64,000 bases of DNA from Streptomyces sp. NBC_00083 (GTDB lineage Bacteria > Actinomycetota > Actinomycetes > Streptomycetales > Streptomycetaceae), in assembly GCF_026343295.1 (NCBI RefSeq), contig NZ_JAPELY010000001.1:1116001-1180000 (forward strand), in the 5' to 3' direction. Below, piece after piece: positions 16,806 through 27,799 of this stretch (its first letter is position 1; the number at the start of each line of letters is the position of its first letter). The notes under the pieces are model-generated. The model was not told the DNA's origin and did no database searches. It worked only from the letters and a program-made list of their open reading frames with translations. A program made the position numbers and the translations under genes.

Positions 16806-18238
16806 GCCACGGGCGCCTCCAGGCGCCGCGCGGTGCGGCGCGCCGACTCGTGCGCCCACTTCCCGCTCGTGGCGAGCCCGAGCAGCAGCACGCTCAGACC
16901 GCACCCCGCGATGATCCACCACGCGGGCCGCGCCGCGTCCGGGAAATGACCGGCGTACGCGCCCGCCGAGACGCCCGCCATGCCGCCCGCGAGGACCGCG
17001 CCGATCACCGCGACGCCCAGCGTCTGCCCGATCTGCCGGCTCGTGGAGGCGACCGCCGCGGCCACACCGGCCTGCGCTCGGGGCATCCCGGAGACCGCCG
17101 TGTTGGTGATCGGCGCGTTGACCATGCCGAAGCCGAGCCCGAACAGGACGTACCCGGTGAACAGGAGCGCCGTGGTCCGCTCGGCGTCGAAGAGCGCGAA
17201 CAGCAGCCCGCTCGACGCCATCGCCACGCCCGCGATCAACAGCGACAGCCGCGGGCCCCGGTTGCCGACGAGCCGGCCCGAGACCGGCGCGCACACGAAG
17301 GTCAGCGCGGCCATCGGCAGCATGTAGAGCCCGGCGTTCAGGGCGCTCAGACCGCGGGCGTTCTGCAGATAGAGGGTGTTGAGGAAGAGGAACCCGCTGA
17401 GCGCGGAGAACGCGGAGACCGCTATCACCGTGGCGCCGCTGAACGGGGCACTGCGGAAGAACCGCAGATCGATGAGGGGCTCGGCGCGCCTCGGCTCGTA
17501 CACCAGGAGCCCGATCAGCGAGGCCACGGCCAGCGAGGCGAAGGCGAGGATCTTCGGCGAGTCCCAGCCGGCGCTCGGCACCTCGATGATCGCGTACGTC
17601 AGCGAACCGAGCAGCGCGATGACCAGGAGCTGACCGACCGGGTCGGGGCGGCGCGGCTTGGGCGCGCGCGACTCGGGGATGAAGCGCCACGTCAGGAACA
17701 GCGCGATCGCACCGACCGGCAGGTTGAGCCAGAAGATCGAGCGCCAGCCCACCGATTCGACCAGGGCGCCGCCGACGATCGGCCCCATGGCCATCGAGAT
17801 GCCGACGACGGCTCCCCACACGCCGATGGCGCGGGCGCGTTCGCGGGCGTCGGTGAAGGTGTTGGTGATGATCGACATCGCGACGGGGTTGAGCATCGAG
17901 CCGCCCACCGCCTGCACCATCCGGAAGATCACGAGGGTGGTGAGGCTGGGCGCGAGCGAGCAGAGCAGCGAGCCGATGGTGAACAGGACCAGACCCGTCT
18001 GGAACACCTTGCGGCGGCCGATGCGGTCGGCGGTCGACCCCGACAGCATCAGGAGCGAGGCGAGGACGAGGGTGTAGGCGTCGATCGTCCACTGCAGACC
18101 GGAGACCTCGGCGTGGAAGTCCTTCTGCAGGGAGGGGAGGGCAACGTTGAGGACGGTGTTGTCGAGACTGACGATCAGCAGGCTCAGGCAGCAGATCGCC
18201 AGGATGAGCATCCGTCGGCGGTGGGTCGGCTCGGACAT
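16778..18238 (-). CDS. MFS exporter, EmrB/QacA (DHA2) type, copy 2
   Basis: 486 residues with about 14 hydrophobic segments. Landmarks are LLIVSLDNTVLNVALPSLQKDF (motif D1), MLSGSTADRIGRRKVFQTG (motif A), RMVQAVGGSMLNPVAMSII (motif B), and GAVVGISMAMGPIVGGALVESVGWRSIFWLNLPVG (motif C, antiporter). The ATG at 18238 directly precedes the first helix after a short basic stretch. The 87-bp divergent spacer towards dusB includes an AT-rich patch (TTATTATTAG on this strand) that could be its -10 region. The substrate is unknown; it is likely a small-molecule or antibiotic efflux pump. Confidence 0.92.
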   Translation of the reverse strand: MSEPTHRRRMLILAICCLSLLIVSLDNTVLNVALPSLQKDFHAEVSGLQWTIDAYTLVLASLLMLSGSTADRIGRRKVFQTGLVLFTIGSLLCSLAPSLTTLVIFRMVQAVGGSMLNPVAMSIITNTFTDARERARAIGVWGAVVGISMAMGPIVGGALVESVGWRSIFWLNLPVGAIALFLTWRFIPESRAPKPRRPDPVGQLLVIALLGSLTYAIIEVPSAGWDSPKILAFASLAVASLIGLLVYEPRRAEPLIDLRFFRSAPFSGATVIAVSAFSALSGFLFLNTLYLQNARGLSALNAGLYMLPMAALTFVCAPVSGRLVGNRGPRLSLLIAGVAMASSGLLFALFDAERTTALLFTGYVLFGLGFGMVNAPITNTAVSGMPRAQAGVAAAVASTSRQIGQTLGVAVIGAVLAGGMAGVSAGAYAGHFPDAARPAWWIIAGCGLSVLLLGLATSGKWAHESARRTARRLEAPVAQTPADANA

Positions 18239-18325
18239 GGCTTCGATAGTACGCCTAACTAATAATAACCGGCGACGCGACGCCGGCCCCGAAGAGCCGC
18301 CTCCCGCATGCGCGACAATGAACAG

Positions 18326-19453
18326 ATGACCACGCTCTCCATCGGCCCGCACACCGTGCAGCCGCCCGTGGTGCTCGCACCCATGGCCGGCATCACCAAC
18401 GCCCCGTTCCGCACCCTGTGCCGTGAGTTCTCCGGCGGCAAGGGCCTGTTCGTCAGCGAGATGATCACCACGCGGGCGCTGGTCGAGCGCAACGAGAAGA
18501 CCATGCAGCTCATCCACTTCGACGAGAGCGAGACCCCGCGCTCGATCCAGCTCTACGGAGTGGACCCGGTCACCGTCGGCAAGGCCGTCCGCATGATCGT
18601 CGACGAGGACCTCGCCGACCACATCGACCTCAACTTCGGCTGCCCCGTCCCCAAGGTGACCCGCAAGGGCGGCGGTTCGGCCCTGCCCTACAAGCGGCCC
18701 CTGCTCCGCGCGATCCTGCACGAGGCCGTCACGGGCGCGGGCGACCTGCCGGTCACCATGAAGATGCGCAAGGGCATCGACGACGACCACATCACCTTCC
18801 TCGACGCCGGCCGGATCGCCGTCGAGGAGGGCGTCACCGCGATCGCCCTGCACGGCCGCACCGCCGCCCAGCACTACGGCGGCACCGCCGACTGGGACGC
18901 CATCGCCCGCCTCAAGGAGCACGTCCCGGAGATCCCGGTCCTCGGCAACGGCGACATCTGGTGCGCCGAGGACGCGCTGCGCATGGTCAAGGAGACCGGC
19001 TGCGACGGCGTCGTGGTCGGCCGCGGCTGCCTCGGGCGCCCCTGGCTCTTCGGCGACCTGGTGGCCGCGTTCGAGGGCACCGACTCCTTCGCGCGCCCCA
19101 CGCTGCGCACGGTCTCCGAGGTGATGCTGCGGCACGCGACGCTGCTCGGCGAGTGGATCGGCGACGAGACCCGCGGTGTGATCGACTTCCGCAAGCACGT
19201 CGCCTGGTACCTGAAGGGGTTCTCGGTCGGATCGGCGATGCGCAAGTCCCTCGCGGTCACCTCGTCCCTGGAGGAACTGGCCGCTCAGTTGAGCGAGCTG
19301 GACCTGGACCAGTCGTGGCCGGACGGTGCGGACGGCCCGCGCGGCAGAACGTCCGGAAACAACCGGGTCGTCCTGCCGGACGGCTGGCTGAAGGACCCCT
19401 ACGACTGCTCCGGCATCACGATGGAAGCCGAGCTGGACACCTCCGGCGGCTGA
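18326..19453 (+). CDS. dusB: tRNA-dihydrouridine synthase
   Basis: FMN-dependent enzyme (375 residues) reducing specific uridines in tRNA to dihydrouridine. The FMN-binding start of the barrel is VVLAPMAGITNAPFRTLCREF. The catalytic Cys is in DLNFGCPVPKVTRKGGGS. HGRTAAQHYGG and GNGDIW..DALRMVKETGCDGVVVGRGCLGRPWLF complete the barrel signatures. The C-terminal helical RNA-recruitment domain follows and ends in a polar tail. I used the ATG at 18326 rather than the one at 18308 since the barrel starts 12-15 residues later and the upstream six residues are out of character. DusB is the usual name for the single actinobacterial member; exact substrate uridines are not deducible. Confidence 0.94.
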   Translation: MTTLSIGPHTVQPPVVLAPMAGITNAPFRTLCREFSGGKGLFVSEMITTRALVERNEKTMQLIHFDESETPRSIQLYGVDPVTVGKAVRMIVDEDLADHIDLNFGCPVPKVTRKGGGSALPYKRPLLRAILHEAVTGAGDLPVTMKMRKGIDDDHITFLDAGRIAVEEGVTAIALHGRTAAQHYGGTADWDAIARLKEHVPEIPVLGNGDIWCAEDALRMVKETGCDGVVVGRGCLGRPWLFGDLVAAFEGTDSFARPTLRTVSEVMLRHATLLGEWIGDETRGVIDFRKHVAWYLKGFSVGSAMRKSLAVTSSLEELAAQLSELDLDQSWPDGADGPRGRTSGNNRVVLPDGWLKDPYDCSGITMEAELDTSGG

Positions 19454-19873
19454 TCCGCGCCGGTCCGGATCGTGCCGGACCGGTCCAAAGAGCGGTCCGA
19501 AGTCTGGAATCCCGCTCGATCGAGCGCGTGATTCTCGCCACCCCTGATAGGGGTTGCGCTCAGATGAGCACTTTTTGCGTGGTTGCATCTCTGAAAGGGG
19601 TGGCACTCAGTGCCACCCCTTCTTCGTTCAAGTGATGAACTCACCTGTCGTGAGATCCGCTCAAGTGAGCGCATCCAGGCCCTTTCTTTACCTTCTTCGT
19701 TCAAGTGATGAAGGCACCGCCTCACCCCTCCCTACGCGCCAGTCACTTTCGATCTGGTGGCGGACGAGTGGTTACGACCCCGTGACGCCCAAGTGCACGT
19801 ACCGAGACACCTTCGATCTGGGTATGTTCCTCGCCGTCAGGGCAGCCACCGCGGATTCGAGGAGTCGAGACCC
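19454..19873. other. 420-bp gene-free spacer with nested palindromes and a duplicated 22-mer; ppdK leader
   Basis: This stretch is AT-richer than its surroundings. From 19541 it holds CCCCTGATAGGGG (19541-19553), GCTCAGATGAGC near 19557, a 23-bp hairpin AGGGGTGGCACT..AGTGCCACCCCT near 19596-19620, and an exact 22-bp direct repeat at 19618-19639 and 19691-19712. Between the two repeats is CGCTCAAGTGAGCG near 19662. The 3' part, from about 19740, contains TTCGATCTGG twice (near 19749 and 19812) and a promoter-like GGTATGTTCC ahead of ppdK. Open frames exist but lack ribosome binding sites. Confidence 0.6.
19618..19712. repeat. Exact 22-bp direct repeat, 73 bp apart
   Basis: Copies at 19618-19639 and 19691-19712 are identical and share the core TTCGTTCAAGTGATGAA, whose TTCA...TGAA ends are palindromic. 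The first copy begins inside the right arm of a 12-bp-stem hairpin. Confidence 0.75.
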
Positions 19874-22597
<2,724 letters not shown>

Positions 22598-22663
22598 GAC
22601 CCCGGAACCGCCGCCGGGTCCCCGACCCTCACCACCGATCCGGCGGCGGCTCCGGCCACCAAG

Positions 22664-22700
22664 AAGGGGCAGCAACCCTGTGCGGGGGTGCTGCCCCTTT
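22664..22700 (+). terminator. Terminator hairpin of ppdK
   Basis: AAGGGGCAGCA (22664-22674) pairs with TGCTGCCCCTT (22689-22699), followed by T. It lies 66 bp past the ppdK stop. Confidence 0.8.
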
Positions 22701-22804
22701 CGTGTGCGCACTTCCCCGACCGCCGAAGCACCGGCCCCGCCAGGTGTGCGGCCGCTTAATTCCGGTTGAATGGCGGACATTTAACAGGGCCGTGGCCGGA
22801 AATG

Positions 22805-22846
22805 CAGAGTGCGGTTCACGGATCCCCACCCGTGAACCGCACTCTG
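22805..22846. repeat. Perfect 16-bp inverted repeat with 10-base loop
   Basis: CAGAGTGCGGTTCACG (22805-22820) is exactly complementary to 22831-22846. It lies after the ppdK terminator and 284 bp before the next start, in an otherwise empty spacer. It may be a second terminator, a regulatory RNA hairpin, or a relic of a mobile element end. Confidence 0.7.
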
Positions 22847-23082
22847 TCAACCACGCCGAGCACGGAGCCGCCACCTACGCCCACCGCCGCCAGAACCTGT
22901 GAAGCCCCCCACGGTCTTCGCAGAATCTTTCCGGTTGGCTCGGTGTCGTGCCCGACGAGGTACAGCTTTTCGTCCCCGGGGCACCTTCCGCGAGGCCTTT
23001 CAACTGTGGCTGAAAGGCCCGTGGTCACGGGCAGTGACGGGAGGCATACTCAGTCGAGTCGGTCGGGGGATCAATTGCGGAT

Positions 23083-23109
23083 GCAACACAACGCAACAGG
23101 TTGCAACAC
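23083..23109 (+). promoter_or_regulatory. Three GCAACA repeats phased by 10 bp
   Basis: GCAACAC (23083-23089), GCAACAG (23093-23099) and GCAACAC (23103-23109) lie on one face of the helix, ending 20 bp before the GTG of the downstream regulator. They are a likely binding site for a protein acting cooperatively, or possibly for the regulator itself. Confidence 0.6.
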
Positions 23110-23129
23110 AGTGGACAGGTGGGGTTTCG

Positions 23130-24161
23130 GTGCTGCGCATTCATTTCACCGGCGAGGATCTGGCCCGGCTCCGTATGGCGCCGGGTCCCGACACGCTGTG
23201 GGAAACGATTCTCAGCTTTCACCGCTTAAGGGACCGGCGGGGCGCTTCCGTATTCGGCGAATGGCGACAGGAAACTCGCGCCCGGCTCAGCGGAGAAACA
23301 CGATTGCTCTCCGCAGTCGTACCGTGTCGGGGATATTTCCCCGACTTTCTCACCCCGCCCCGCGGCCCCCATTCCCTCGACGCCGGACTTGAACGCATAC
23401 GCGAAACCGGCCCCGAACGCCTGAACGAAGAACTCTCCCGGCTCCCCGGCGGCCGGCCCTCCACCGGCTGGGCCGCCTCCCTCGCCGACGGCTGCACCAC
23501 CCAACTCGGCCGCCTCGCCGACGCCCTGGCCGCCTACCACCACGCGGCCGTCTCCCCCTACTGGTCCCACATACAGACCCGCGTCGACGCCGACCGCGCC
23601 GCCCGCGGCCGCGCCCTCCTCGACGGCGGCGCCGGCGAACTCCTCGCCTCCCTGCCGCCCATGCTCCGCTGGCGTGCCCCCGTCCTCGAAGCCGACTACC
23701 CCGTCGACCGCGAACTCCATCTGGGCGGACGCGGCCTGCTCCTGCAGCCCTCCTTCTTCTGCCGCCGCACCCCCGTCGCCCTCCAGAACCCGAAACTCCC
23801 GCCCGTCCTCGTCTACCCCGTCACCCACACCCAGGCGCCCTACGAATCCCCGCCAGGACCAGACCGCGGCACCTCACTCGGCCGCCTCGTCGGCCACACC
23901 CGCTCCAGCGTCCTGCACGCCATCGGCAACGGCTGCACCACCAGCGAACTCGCCCGCAGGGCAAGCGTCTCCCTCGCCTCCGCCAGCCAGCACGCCGGAG
24001 TGCTCCGCGACGCCGGCCTCCTCGTCACCCTGCGGCACGGCAACTCCGTCCTGCACACCCTGACCCCGCTCGGCTCCGCCCTGCTGTCCGGCGGCACACC
24101 CCCCGCGCCGCGCCGGCCTCAGTCGTCGATCCCCGAACGCTCCACGCCCGCCACGATGTAA
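23130..24161 (+). CDS. DUF5937/ArsR-type winged-helix regulator with a TTA codon
   Basis: 343-residue protein of a Streptomyces family (from memory, DUF5937 N-terminal domain plus ArsR-like HTH), beginning VLRIHFTGEDLARLRMAPGPDTLWETILSFHRLRDRRG. The C-terminal HTH reads LGRLVGHTRSSVLHAIGNGCTTSELARRASVSLASASQHAGVLRDAGLLVTLRHGNSVLHTLTPLG. Codon 33 (23226-23228) is TTA, the codon read only by the bldA tRNA, so expression is predicted to be developmentally gated. The first 80 or so codons use more A/T at third positions than neighbouring genes, hinting at recent arrival. GTG at 23130 follows AGGTGGGG. The 3' end overlaps the convergent permease by 43 bp. Confidence 0.85.
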   Translation: MLRIHFTGEDLARLRMAPGPDTLWETILSFHRLRDRRGASVFGEWRQETRARLSGETRLLSAVVPCRGYFPDFLTPPRGPHSLDAGLERIRETGPERLNEELSRLPGGRPSTGWAASLADGCTTQLGRLADALAAYHHAAVSPYWSHIQTRVDADRAARGRALLDGGAGELLASLPPMLRWRAPVLEADYPVDRELHLGGRGLLLQPSFFCRRTPVALQNPKLPPVLVYPVTHTQAPYESPPGPDRGTSLGRLVGHTRSSVLHAIGNGCTTSELARRASVSLASASQHAGVLRDAGLLVTLRHGNSVLHTLTPLGSALLSGGTPPAPRRPQSSIPERSTPATM

Positions 24162-24988
24162 CGCTGGAGCAGCAGGAACACCAGGACCAGCGGCACGATG
24201 GACACGGCCGCCGCCACGAACAGCTCGTGCAGCCGCACCACTTGAGCCGTCGTGAACGTCGACAGCGCCACCTGCACCGTCCACGCCCCACGGTCCTGCC
24301 CGATCACCAGCGGCCACAGAAAGGAATTCCAGGCACCGATGAACACAATGGTGCCGACGGCCGCGAACACCGGACGCGCATTGGGTACGACGATCCGCCA
24401 GTACGTCCGCCAATACCCGAGACCGTCCACCCGGGCCGCATCCTCAAGCTCCCGTGGAAATCCCGTGAAGAATTGGCGGAAGACGAAGCACGCGAACCCC
24501 GAGAACAGGGTCGGAACGATCAGACCACGCAAGCTCGACACCCAGCCGAGCGACGAAACAAGAACGAAACTTGGTACGAACGTGACCGCCGCCGGAACCA
24601 TCAGCGTCCCCAGCACCGCATAGAACACCTGGTTGGCGAAGCGGTACGGGATCCTCGCCAGCCCGTACCCCGCCAGCGACGCCAGCACCAGCGTCCCCAC
24701 CGTCGTCGCCACCGCGATCAACGCCGAGTTCAGCAACGACCGCGCCATCGGCACCGCCGGATCCTCGAACAGCTCCCGCACGTTCGACCAGTGCAACGTC
24801 GACGGGAAGAACGTCCACGACGGCGACGTGATGTCCTGCTCGGCGGCGAGACCGTTGCGCACCAGCAGATAGAACGGCACCAGAAACAGCAACGCCAGCA
24901 CCACAAGCACCACCGCCCGCAGCGCCCGCCCCGCCCGCACCAGCGCGTCGTCCACCCCGGCCCCCACCCGCCCCCGCGCCGCCCTCAC
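24119..24988 (-). CDS. Carbohydrate ABC transporter permease (MalG type)
   Basis: 289-residue inner-membrane permease of a CUT1-type sugar importer. Six hydrophobic segments are visible, starting VVLVVLALLFLVPFYLLVRNGL. The EAA loop that docks the ATPase is EDAARVDGLGYWRTYWRIVVPNARP. The GTG at 24988 overlaps the stop of the first permease by 4 bp, indicating coupling. It is the last gene of the binding protein-permease-permease operon. No ATPase gene accompanies it; in Streptomyces such importers are commonly energised by the shared ATPase MsiK encoded elsewhere. Confidence 0.93.
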   Translation of the reverse strand: MRAARGRVGAGVDDALVRAGRALRAVVLVVLALLFLVPFYLLVRNGLAAEQDITSPSWTFFPSTLHWSNVRELFEDPAVPMARSLLNSALIAVATTVGTLVLASLAGYGLARIPYRFANQVFYAVLGTLMVPAAVTFVPSFVLVSSLGWVSSLRGLIVPTLFSGFACFVFRQFFTGFPRELEDAARVDGLGYWRTYWRIVVPNARPVFAAVGTIVFIGAWNSFLWPLVIGQDRGAWTVQVALSTFTTAQVVRLHELFVAAAVSIVPLVLVFLLLQRYIVAGVERSGIDD

Positions 24989-25926
24989 GCCTCGGCCTCC
25001 TTCCGCCCCAGACCGAACCACCGGGCCTGGAACACCGTCACCACCGCGATGATCAGCGCCAGAATCACCGCACCCGCACTGCCCATCCCCAGGTTCTGCC
25101 CCTGACCCAGCGCCGTGTAATACAGATAGACCAACGGCGGCCGCGCATAGGGCGGATAACCCCGCGCGTCCGACAGAAGGTTGTAGAACTCGTCGAACGC
25201 CTGGAACGCGTTGATCACCAACAGCAGCACCACCGCCACCGACGTCGTACGCAACTGCGGAAACGTGATGTGCCGGAACACCTGCCACCCCGGCCGCGCC
25301 CCGTCGACCGCCGCCGCCTCGTACAGCCGCGGACTGATCCGCTGGAGCCCCGCCAGGAAGAGGATCATGTAGAACCCGGCCTGCAGCCACAGCCGCACCG
25401 TCACGATGACCAGCCAGTACCAGGGCGGATGCGTCGTCGAAAGCCACGCCGTCTGATCCGCCCCGAACCAGCCGAGCACCGTGTTCGCCAGACCGAACCG
25501 CACCCCGTTGAAGATCGACAACTTCCAGATCAGCGCCGCCACCACATACGAACAGGCAGCGGGCAGAAAGAACACCGACCGGAAGAACGCCTGGAAGCGG
25601 CGCATCCGGTTCACCATCAGCGCGAGCCCCAGCGCCAGCCCGTACGTCGCCGGCACGATGAACAGCGAGAACACCGCGAACGTGCCGAGGCTGGAGGTGA
25701 ACGCCCCGTCCCGCAGCATCGCCGAGTAGTTCCCGAACCCCACGAAGTCGCTCGGCGAGACCGTGTTGTGCGCGTCGAAGAAACTGAGGTACACACTCCA
25801 CAGCAGCGGGACGTACGTGAACAGGGCGAGCCCCGCCGCGAACGGACCGACGAAGATCCAGAACCAGAGCGTGTCATGGGCCCGGCGCCGCAGCACGGGG
25901 CGGCGCGGGGGCGTCGGGCGTCGCAC
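24985..25926 (-). CDS. Carbohydrate ABC transporter permease (MalF type)
   Basis: 313-residue permease, partner of the MalG-type protein. Six main hydrophobic segments begin with LWFWIFVGPFAAGLALFTYVPLLWSVYLSFFD. The EAA loop is YEAAAVDGARPGWQVFRHITFPQLRT. The GTG at 25926 lies 5 bp after the binding-protein stop. The N-terminal 16 residues are basic and cytoplasmic. Confidence 0.93.
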   Translation of the reverse strand: MRRPTPPRRPVLRRRAHDTLWFWIFVGPFAAGLALFTYVPLLWSVYLSFFDAHNTVSPSDFVGFGNYSAMLRDGAFTSSLGTFAVFSLFIVPATYGLALGLALMVNRMRRFQAFFRSVFFLPAACSYVVAALIWKLSIFNGVRFGLANTVLGWFGADQTAWLSTTHPPWYWLVIVTVRLWLQAGFYMILFLAGLQRISPRLYEAAAVDGARPGWQVFRHITFPQLRTTSVAVVLLLVINAFQAFDEFYNLLSDARGYPPYARPPLVYLYYTALGQGQNLGMGSAGAVILALIIAVVTVFQARWFGLGRKEAEA

Positions 25927-25931
25927 GGCCG

Positions 25932-27185
25932 TCAGCGCTTCTTCACCCGCTGAAGTTCATCATTGGTCTTTCGGATGACAGATTTCATCTCACTGTCAGG
26001 GCTCGCCCCGTCCTTGATGATCCGGCTCAACGCGTCCTGGTACGCGCTCTGCATCGTCGGCGTCCACAGCAACGGCTGCGCGTAGCCGTCCTCCGTCACC
26101 AGCCTCACCACCTCGGCCGCCGCGCCCTGCCGCAGCTTGGCCGCCTTCTTGGCGAGCGAGAGCCGCGCCGGGATGTGGAAGCCGTACGACAGCGCGAAGT
26201 CCTCCTGGAAATCGGCGCGTTCCACCCAGAGCCACTTCACATACGCCTCCGCCTCGGCCCGGTGCTTCGACCGCGTCGACACCGCCGCGGCATACGCCCC
26301 CACCGGCACCGACGGCTTACCGCCCGGCCCGTCCTTCGGGAACGGCAGCACCCCGAAATCGTCCCCGAACGCCTTCTGCACCGCCGGAAGCGCCCACAGC
26401 CCCGACCACTGCATCGCCGTCAGACCCTGCACGAACGCCGACGGATCAGACCAGTCGCTCGGCGCACCCAGCAGCAGCGACTTGTCCGTGTACAGCTGGC
26501 GCAGCTTCCCCAGCGTCCGAGCCGCCGCCGGGTCGTCGAAACCCGCCCTGCCGTCATCGGTGACCAGGCTGAGCCCCGCCGCGTACAGAGGCGTACCGCC
26601 CAGTACGCCGGCGCCCCCGTCGTTCCCGAGGAACAGCCCCTTCACCGTGTTCCGTGTCAACGCCTTCGCCGCGTCCACGAGTTCGTCCAGCGAACCCGGC
26701 GGCCGGACCCCAGCGTCCCGCAGCAGGCTCTTGCGGTAGTACAGGAACTGGGTGTCCACGACCTGCGGGACACCCCAGATCCTCCCGTCGTACGTCTTCG
26801 GCGCGAGCACCGCCGGATTGAAATCGTCCCGCACCCCGTCGAACAGGGCCGTGAGATCGGCGACCTGGCCGCCCTGGATCTGGTCCAGCGTCGGCCCGTT
26901 GACCTCGAAGACGTCCGGCCCCGACGACGTGAGCAGCGCCGCAGCGGTCTGCTGGTCGTAGTTGCCCGGCCGCCACTGCACGGAGACCTTCGCCTTGCCG
27001 TACGCCGCCGCGTACCGGCGCACCGCCGCCTCGGTCCCGCTCTCCCCGTACTGGTGGTACCAGTGGTCGAGCGTCACCTTCCCGTCCGCCGAACCACCCG
27101 TGCCACGGCCGGTGTTGGAGCCGCACGCCGTGAGCAGACCGCACGCGGCCCCGGCGCCGAGCAGTGCCCTGCGACTGATCGTCAT
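25932..27185 (-). CDS. Sugar ABC transporter substrate-binding lipoprotein
   Basis: 417-residue family-1 solute-binding protein. The signal is MTISRRALLGAGAACGLLTACGSN: a twin-Arg-like SRR start followed by a lipobox LTAC with Cys21, so Tat export followed by lipidation is plausible. Mature features are typical (VTLDHWYHQYGESG near the N-terminus, GPDVFEVNGPTLDQIQ, RIWGVPQVVDTQFLYYRKSLLRDAGV). The ATG at 27185 has AGAGGGGG eight bases upstream; an in-frame ATG 33 bp earlier would bury the signal. It is the first gene of its operon and divergent from the VOC gene. The sugar is unknown. Confidence 0.93.
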   Translation of the reverse strand: MTISRRALLGAGAACGLLTACGSNTGRGTGGSADGKVTLDHWYHQYGESGTEAAVRRYAAAYGKAKVSVQWRPGNYDQQTAAALLTSSGPDVFEVNGPTLDQIQGGQVADLTALFDGVRDDFNPAVLAPKTYDGRIWGVPQVVDTQFLYYRKSLLRDAGVRPPGSLDELVDAAKALTRNTVKGLFLGNDGGAGVLGGTPLYAAGLSLVTDDGRAGFDDPAAARTLGKLRQLYTDKSLLLGAPSDWSDPSAFVQGLTAMQWSGLWALPAVQKAFGDDFGVLPFPKDGPGGKPSVPVGAYAAAVSTRSKHRAEAEAYVKWLWVERADFQEDFALSYGFHIPARLSLAKKAAKLRQGAAAEVVRLVTEDGYAQPLLWTPTMQSAYQDALSRIIKDGASPDSEMKSVIRKTNDELQRVKKR

Positions 27186-27300
27186 GGCGTACGCCCCCTC
27201 TTCGTCGTCCCGCTCCACCGCTCAACGATCAACCATGAGGGGCGATTACGACAGGGCTGTTGCGACGGTGTGTCGGTCGTACGGCCGCCCCGCCCGAGGA

Positions 27301-27317
27301 TGGCCGAAAGTCGGCCA
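27301..27317. promoter_or_regulatory. 7-bp perfect inverted repeat in the divergent binding-protein/VOC spacer
   Basis: TGGCCGA-AAG-TCGGCCA sits in the 209-bp divergent spacer, 116 bp from the binding-protein start and 78 bp from the VOC start. It could be an operator; it is short enough to be fortuitous in GC-rich DNA. Confidence 0.3.
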
Positions 27318-27394
27318 CGAGAGAGCGATGAGTTTCCCGCCCGCCGCCGGTCCACCCCTCGTAAGCAACGCCACGGCCCCCGAGGGAGCACACC

Positions 27395-27799
27395 ATGCCC
27401 ACCATGATCTTCGTCAATCTGCCCGTGAAGGACCTGGACCGTTCCAAGGACTTCTTCGGCAGGCTGGGCTACACCTTCAACCCCCAGTTCACCGACGAGA
27501 ACGCCGGCTGCCTGGTCATCAGCGACACGATCTACGCCATGCTCCTGACCGAGCCGTTCTTCAAGAACTTCACCCAGCGCCAGATCGCCGACACCGCCAC
27601 CACCGTCGAATCGATCGTCTGCCTCAGCGCCGACAGCCGCGAAGAGGTCGACCGCCTCGTCGACACCGCGCTGACCTCCGGCGGCTCACCCGCCAACGAC
27701 ACCATGGAACAGGGCCCCATGTACGGCCGCTCCTTCCTGGACCCCGACGGCCACCACTGGGAGGTCATGTACATGGACCCGGCCGCGGTCAACAGCTGA
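27395..27799 (+). CDS. VOC-family (glyoxalase/bleomycin-resistance fold) protein
   Basis: 134 residues. The N-terminus MPTMIFVNLPVKDLDRSKDFFGRLGYTFNPQFTDENAGCLVI and C-terminus GPMYGRSFLDPDGHHWEVMYMDP are the two beta-alpha-beta-beta-beta modules of the VOC fold. The C-terminal Glu (HHWEVMYM) is the usual metal-ligand position. The middle contains a long FFKNFTQRQIADT insertion typical of the extradiol-dioxygenase-like subgroup. GAGGGAG precedes the ATG. The substrate cannot be inferred. The 3' end overlaps the convergent SDR gene by 11 bp. Confidence 0.88.
   Translation: MPTMIFVNLPVKDLDRSKDFFGRLGYTFNPQFTDENAGCLVISDTIYAMLLTEPFFKNFTQRQIADTATTVESIVCLSADSREEVDRLVDTALTSGGSPANDTMEQGPMYGRSFLDPDGHHWEVMYMDPAAVNS

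Larger units (their letters stand above)
22598..23129. other. 532-bp spacer between ppdK and the DUF5937-like regulator
   Basis: No supported gene. Contents in order are the ppdK terminator, an AT-rich patch (TTAATTCCGGTTGAATGG near 22755), the 16-bp inverted repeat, and a 9-bp perfect inverted repeat GGCCTTTCA/TGAAAGGCC (22994-23002 and 23011-23019). Last come three 10-bp-phased GCAACA repeats. The right half looks like a composite regulatory region for the downstream gene. Confidence 0.55.

Noticed and set aside
14322..18092. A single 1256-codon open frame on the minus strand that appears to fuse an MFS domain to another ORF
   Set aside because: Only the last third codes for the MFS exporter; the rest is antisense to the XRE regulator and in the wrong frame of the second exporter. 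The true start is the GTG at 15812.
25965..25999. A second TGACAGAT-like site resembling the palindrome at 14179
   Set aside because: It is inside the binding-protein coding sequence, has only one imperfect arm and is probably coincidental.
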